Shown here: positions 58,529-64,000 of the stretch, piece by piece
Numbering within the stretch: the first letter of the stretch is position 1
Layout of the letters: each line of letters starts with the position of its first letter
From: Metarhizium brunneum
Taxonomy: Eukaryota; Ascomycota; Sordariomycetes; Hypocreales; Clavicipitaceae
Direction of reading: 5' to 3'
NCBI RefSeq assembly: GCF_013426205.1
Contig: NC_089422.1
Span: 1,984,001-2,048,000 of the forward strand
Length of the DNA stretch: 64,000 nucleotides
Position numbers and translations under genes: made by a program
Notes under the pieces: generated by a model
Database searches by the model: none
The model's input: only the letters and a program-made list of their open reading frames with translations
What the model was told of the DNA's origin: nothing

Positions 58529-59380
58529 TGTCTCGAGTTGGAGGTCGCCTTGACAGCCCTCCTGGCCGGTCTGAACTCAACAACCATATCCAGAGAGAAC
58601 AGCAGGGGCAGCGACGCGCATTGGACGCGCACTTGAGGGCCGATGGTTGGAAGCCCCGTCGCGACAGGTAATTGGGACCTATTGCTTCCTGGTGGACGCA
58701 TTTAATGTTTAATGTTCTAAAGTTGGGACATGGCGCATTAAGGACTGGGTCGAAGTCGTGGAGCTCTGAATGCATGTTGCATGTGCCTAATCTGCCTGGC
58801 AGCTTCTCCGTCCCGGTGGGTCCGGTCCACCCAACACTGGACTAGTACATAGTACATTGAACATCAATACCAGACTACGGTGCTCCGCGAGTAATCCGTA
58901 CATGTATACCATACTTATGCACTACGGGACTGGACGCTAATAGGCCATTTAGCGGCCCGCGCAAGTCAACAGAGCAGCCCCATCTCGCTATGCCGGACTG
59001 TGACAGCTTGATTGACAGTGCTGCCACATTTGCCAGAATTCGTCATTCACAGCCAACCAGCGCGAAGCCAATGCTCCTGTGCCATCCACCAACTTATGCA
59101 CGTCTACGTCGTCACACACGCGGATTCGCAGCTTCGTCCTCTCAGGTGCTCCTTTGTCCATCGTCGCCATTACCGCCTTCGTACCCGAACCGCCGTCATC
59201 GCGCCAGTCGACCAGCATCGGTTGCTTGCTCCGGACAATTTCCCCGCGCTATCAGCCCTCGATGGTCACAGTGCTTGCCCATCAGCCTCGACGTCTTTGA
59301 CTTTCTTTCCTTGCCCAGCCATGACCTAGCTTTTCTGCGGCTTCACAAGCTACGTCTCGGCAGCCGTTTTCGTTGCCGTC
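58529..59380. other. divergent promoter between csf1 and DUF300 gene
   Basis: 852 bp shared upstream region of divergent csf1 (-) and the DUF300 gene (+). It contains GTAC-rich strings and near-matches to the TACGGAGTA 9-mer around 58,885-58,905. No gene supported. Confidence 0.5.
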
Positions 59381-61221
59381 ATGTCTGTTACTAGCGCTAG
59401 CATCGCCTCTGATGGAGGCACAGGGGCCAAATTTACCTATGCTACCACGGTGATCGCTGGCGTTGCCTCGTTTGCAGCAACATTACTCTCCGTCGTGTAG
59501 GTTTTGTCCCAGATGATGCAAGAACGCACACATGCCGTGTCAAGCTGACAGTCCCGCTCCCTTAGCTCGATATGGCTTCAGACGAAAAACTACCGGAAGC
59601 CCCTGCTTCAGCGCTACGTTGTTCGAATCCTGCTCATGGTTCCCATCTATTCGATTGCGTCCTTCACAAGCATGGTGTCGCTTACAGCGGCTGCTTTTAT
59701 CGACCCTGTTCGAGACATATACGAAGCCTTCACCATTTACACCTTCTTCCAGCTCCTCATCAACTACCTGGGCGGAGAAAGAGCCTTGATTATCATGGCG
59801 CATGGTCGTGCCCCCGTCGAGCACCTCTGGCCGATGAACCACATTCTACGCAAAGTTGACATATCGGATCCGCATACATTTCTGTCCATCAAGCGGGGGA
59901 TCCTCCAATATGCGTGGCTCAAGCCCATACTAGCCATTGCTGCCATCGTCATGAAAGCCACGGGCACGTATCAAGAGGGATACATTAGCGCCAAGTCGGG
60001 CTACTTTTGGAGCGGAATCATTTACAATATCAGCGTTACTGTGAGCTTGTACTCGCTTGGTTTATTCTGGGTCTGCATGCACCGCGACTTGACGCCGTTT
60101 CGCCCTGTGCCAAAATTCCTCTGCATCAAACTTATCATTTTTGCGTCCTACTGGCAAGGCTTCTTCTTGTCCATTCTCGTTTGGCTCGGCGCCATTCCAG
60201 ACAACGTCCAGGGGTATACGAGGGACAATCTTGCCGCTGCCATTCAAGATGCATTGATTTGCGTGGAGATGCCGGCCTTTGCAGTTGCCCACTGGTACGC
60301 CTTCTCATGGCATGACTTCGCCGATAACAGTATTCTATCTGCGCGCATGTCCTTGCACCACGCGCTCAAGGACTCCTTTGGCGTCAAGGATCTCATCGAG
60401 GACTCCAAGGAGACATTCCGGGGCAACAACTACGGCTACCGGGCATTCGATTCTGGAGACAAGGTCATGGCCCACGAAGACTCCCAGTCACGCCTCGCAA
60501 GGATCAACGCGGGCATGAGATATGAGCGTGGAGGGAAAGCAAAATACTGGTTGCCCAAACCAGGCGACGTCAGCGCTACCTCTCCACTGCTCGGCGGGCC
60601 CAGTTCAAGTAGAACTGGCGATACATTATTTGAACAGCAGCATGGGACCTTTGATGAACCCGAGTTGGATGAGGATGAAGAGCGCTTGTATAATTCTGCA
60701 AGACAGTTGAAATACGGCGATTGGAATGTGCGTACATGCTTCATGCTCACATGGTGTAGCAAACTAATAAATTCCAGTACCCCGTCATCACAGCCAGCGA
60801 GCCACTGGCTGAGCGATACCGATCGTCGATGAGCAGCCACAACGGTACATCACCAGCCTGGTCGACCAGGTCAGCGCGACCACCGCCGCCGCAAGCAGCA
60901 AACTCGAACTCAGGCTCATCTCGACAATCATCATCCCAGCGAATAGAAGAGCCACAGCCTGTCGTCGTCGTCAAGAAGAAGAAGAAGACGAAAAAAGTAG
61001 TGAAGCATCCGGAATCAGATCCAGCAGGCCTGGGTCTCGGAAAAGGCGCTCCTGCTCATTCTCCTGATCCTACAGGCACAACTGACGCAAGCGCAAGTGT
61101 GCAGAAACCTGAGCCGGAAGAAGCCGGACAAGGGGGAGATTCAGCAGCCACAGATGAGGGACAGCAAACGCATAGATACCACGTGGATGGTAGCGACGAG
61201 TTTTGCAACGTGTGGGAATAA
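59381..61221 (+). CDS. DUF300/TMEM184 family seven-helix membrane protein
   Basis: Three exons, 59381-59496, 59566-60727 and 60778-61221, give 573 aa. Splicing joins helix 1 ('VIAGVASFAATLLSVV') to 'SIWLQTKNYRKPLLQRYVVR', then 'RILLMVPIYSIASF', 'TFFQLLINYLGGERALI' and further helices ending near 'DALICVEMPAFAVAHWYAFS' (about 250-270), typical of the organic solute transporter alpha/TMEM184 (DUF300) fold. The C-terminal 300 residues are cytosolic and disordered, with 'KKKKKTKK' and Pro/Ser-rich runs. Animal Ost-alpha moves steroids and bile acids with a partner subunit; fungal members are vacuole or endomembrane proteins of unclear role, so no substrate is claimed. The donor GTAGGT of intron 1 is chosen because only it keeps both phase and the family text. 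Confidence 0.9.
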
Positions 61222-61619
61222 GCGATCTAGATTGCATCTTGCCTCATGTACATGCTCGGGGTGTATACTAAGATGCTTCTGCATAGCGAGGAGTTTTGAT
61301 GAATTACTATGATGATTGTTTTCAATTGTGCCAATCGGGCTTGCTTCAACGCCGTGTGTCATCTTCTGTTGTCTGTGCAAATATTTTCTCCCTGAATTCG
61401 CGCTGTTCAGCACGCCCCGTCGACATGGACTCCCGTCTGGGCCAAGAATCCTCACCCACCCCAAGGCTTTACCTAGCATATTCGACATGTCCGTGTACAG
61501 CGCGATGGACAAATACATCTAGTTGAGATAAGTCTTGCCTCCAGTCCCCCACCACGTTTGTGATGTCTTCTAAAACCGTTCCCCTACCAGAATCTCTCAC
61601 ACAATGCTCATCGATGCTC
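61222..61619. other. short convergent intergenic region
   Basis: Between the stops of the DUF300 gene (+) and the GH92 gene (-). Presumed overlapping 3' UTRs; nothing else seen. Confidence 0.5.
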
Positions 61620-64000
61620 CTACGCCTGGCCCCCAACCCACCTCCGCAAAGCCAGTCTCGCGTCTTCAGGATCCCTTTCCCCCATGGTCGGCGGCGCATC
61701 CCCCGTCGTCCAATTCAGCGGCTCTGGGCCTAGCTCAAATTCCAACGTTCCGCCAGACCGAAACACTTGCCCCCAATCCACCCAGCTCTGGTTATGCGGC
61801 GCCCTGTTCAGCGTCACCCCGCGCACGTAAAAGGCGTCTTCGCCCCCGCCGGTACTTGTAATGCGGAGCTTCCTCGCCGCGCTGCCGCTGCCGCCGAGGT
61901 GGATGGTCAGGTCTGCGAACCAAGGCGATCCGATGAGGAACAGGGGCGTGCCCGTCATGGGATACAGGCCGATCATGTTCCAGAGGAGCCAGGACTCCAT
62001 GGCGCCCGCGTCGCTGTTCCCCGGCAGCCCATCCGGCTTGGGGGCATAGTACGACTCGGCGACGTGCCTGCTCCGCCTGACTGCCAGGTCCTGGCGGCCC
62101 GCGTAGTGGTACAGGTAGGGCGTTGTGAAGCTCGGCTCATTGCCCGGGTTGAAGATGGTGTTTCCGAACGGCTTGTTGCCCGGGTACGCGCCCGGCTCAA
62201 AGGTCTTCTCGAGCCGCTGGACGAAGCGTTCGGGCCCGCCCATGTACTCGGCCACGGTGCGCAGGTCGTGGTGCGCGTTGAAGGAGTATTCCCACGGCAG
62301 CGCCTGGTAGTAGGCGTCGCGCCAGTAGCAGCCGCCGCACGAGAGGGGGTCCTGGGGCACGAAGCCGCTGGTGTTGCGGGGGCCGAGGAAGCCTGTGAAG
62401 TTGAGGGCCGTCATGTTGGTGTTCCAGTGGTTGCGCCAGTTGCGCGAGCGGTTGAAGTACGTGGCGAAGGTGTCCTTGCCGAGGCCGGCGGCTACGACGG
62501 CGAGGGAGAAGTCGTTCATCGAACTGGAAGATTTGTTAGAAAACGACGACGTTTACAAGAGGGGGGTTTGGTAGGATAACTACTATTCGACGGCTCGGCT
62601 GACGGATCGTCCAAACCTGGGCGTGATGTAGCCGAGTTGGCTGTAGTCAGGTAGTGCGCCTTTGCCCTCGGCCGTACTGCCGGTTGGATCTCTCGGGTCA
62701 TGGTTGTTTGGGGGCATGGTGTTTGCGTTCTTGAGGAGTGCCTCGTACGCATCTTCCCAGTTGATGCCGCCGTTGGGCGATGCGCCAGCTACTCCCTTGA
62801 CGTACGCGTCGGCAAGGACGTTGTCCGCATTGGTGCCGCCTTGCACGGCGCCATTGGAGAAGGATGAGCGGCCGTCTGGAAGCCACCCCGTGTGGCGATA
62901 CGTATCAATCAGAGAGCGTATGAATTCCGCGTAGTACTCTTCCTGGAGAACGTGGAAGAGCGCCGTGGTACACCTGTGCTGTTGAACGTGTGAGCGAATC
63001 CACGAGACGGCAAAGACAACCGGGACAAAGAGCTCACAGTGTCCCAGAGGGTAAAGATGTCGTCGTAATACGGCTCGCTGCTGTTCCACCCGGGATTCTC
63101 ACCCGTCTTTCTCGTCGGTAGCAGGTGCATGAAATACATGGCCGTATACAACTGCGTCAGCTTGGTGACGTTGGTGTCCGGGGTGGTTATCCTTCCCAAG
63201 ACGTTGATGTTCCACTCGTCCCGTGTCTTATTCCGAATATCCCAGCCGTCTGATTCCTGGGAAATCTCTTCGTCGACATTACCGCACGCTTGGTCCGTGG
63301 AGATGAAGGACACGCCGACCCGGGAGACGACGTTGGTGTGGTTGAAAGTGAATAAGACGCCGAGACGGGCGGTGTCGGACTGGTATGATGCAGATTTGTT
63401 CGAAAACTCGACAAGATGGTCGGTAGTCTTGTCCTTTCCCAGAAACGTCTTGTATGTGAAAGGACGGTTGAAGTGGCCACAAAAGTAGACGGTCCAGGGA
63501 GCAGCTCTGTTCCAACCCTACGATGTGACGGGGTTAGTTACTTGGCGGAAGGATCCTTCACGGATACGTACGTTGTCGTAAGTTCCCCAACCAATGTATT
63601 TCAAGTCTGTGTTTCCTTTTTTGGTCGGGACTATGCTGATGTTTCCCGCGACAAAGTGCTGCTCCAGGCCTTGGCCTCTATACGACGACAAGACATGCGA
63701 TACGTCGACGAGCACGTTCTTTGCCGCCGCTGTGTTGGGAAACTCGTACCGGTATAGACCGGCCTTTCTGGACGCATATAGCCCGACGACGGTGCCGGAG
63801 CCCAAAGTCGCTTTGTAGTATCCCACCTCGGTGAAGTCCTTCTCGGCGCGTGTATCATTCATGGCATCGCTCAAGGGATTCGTGACGGCCCCAACAACCG
63901 GCATCTGGGACACCACGCCGTATTTCGGCGCGCCGCCCGTGCCACTTTCATGGAGCATACTGAAACCCGTGAAGTTACCGGTGGGCTGGTATCCAGAGTA
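61620..64000 (-). CDS. GH92 alpha-1,2-mannosidase, 5' part outside the window
   Basis: Partial: exons >64000-63572, 63517-63038, 62978-62584 and 62523-61620; the frame is open at the right edge, so the start and any signal peptide are not visible. About 736 residues are seen. Family blocks: 'NFTGFSMLHESGTGGAPKYG' near the visible start, 'DDIFTLWDT', 'WLPDGRSS', 'QGGTNADNVLADAYVKGV', 'GALPDYSQLGYITP', 'NEPSFTTPYLYHYAG' with the general-acid Glu motif (NEPS), and 'LPGNSDAGAMESW' with the Asp of the catalytic-base loop. GH92 enzymes are calcium-dependent exo-mannosidases acting on N-glycans, usually secreted or vacuolar. Many N-x-S/T sites fit a secreted glycoprotein. At the exon 2/3 joint the usual 'LWDTFR' reads 'LWDTHR' with the chosen acceptor. 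Confidence 0.92.

Noticed and set aside
1..64000. Secondary-metabolite cluster, viral or plasmid-like element, CRISPR array
   Set aside because: No PKS/NRPS/terpene synthase, no reverse transcriptase or integrase, no regularly spaced repeats. The gene content is ordinary fungal chromosome.

Overview
The window is nuclear DNA of a filamentous ascomycete. Genes carry short GT-AG introns (about 52-200 nt) with CTAAC/CTGAC-like branch sites, and several proteins are typical of Pezizomycotina: an SreA-type two-finger GATA iron regulator, a homeodomain plus C2H2 factor, a bZIP/DUF3425 protein, an FlbE-like protein and a GH92 mannosidase. The overall character suggests Sordariomycetes, probably Hypocreales (Clavicipitaceae such as Metarhizium or Pochonia). 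That placement is inference from gene architecture, not a database match. I see no CRISPR array, rRNA, intact tRNA, intact transposon or PKS/NRPS cluster.

Left part (1-23.3 kb): a three-module zinc-ribbon protein; a minus-strand Clr2-type silencing protein; Nse1 of the Smc5/6 complex; an unrecognised single-pass membrane protein; the COMPASS subunit Bre2/Ash2; the iron-responsive GATA repressor SreA behind a 1.9-kb leader/promoter; and a 1212-residue homeodomain/C2H2 factor. Three chromatin genes (clr2, nse1, bre2) lie within 8 kb. An exact match to the Sre/Fep1 site ATCWGATAA lies about 100 bp before the sreA start and suggests autoregulation.

Middle part (24.6-36.3 kb) looks more accessory: an FlbE-like protein; an anion:cation-symporter-type MFS transporter; a convergent minus-strand hypothetical gene with a single in-frame TAG near its 5' end; then a same-strand trio of bZIP/DUF3425 regulator, GNAT acetyltransferase and Jen1-like carboxylate transporter that could be a small functional cluster.

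Right part (38.1-64 kb) is mostly housekeeping: methylenetetrahydrofolate reductase (Met13 type); an RBM26/27-Rmn1-like nuclear RNA-binding protein (5 exons); translation elongation factor 2 (an 8-nt first coding exon and an 18-nt last coding exon); the giant bridge-like lipid-transfer protein Csf1 (3216 aa, almost all in one 9.6-kb exon); a DUF300/TMEM184 membrane protein; and the 3' part of a GH92 alpha-mannosidase running off the right edge.

Exon joins were worked out by hand from splice signals, reading frame and remembered family conservation, and each entry gives them. The most notable non-coding signal is a 9-mer, TACGGAGTA/TACTCCGTA, seen at least eight times and only between genes.
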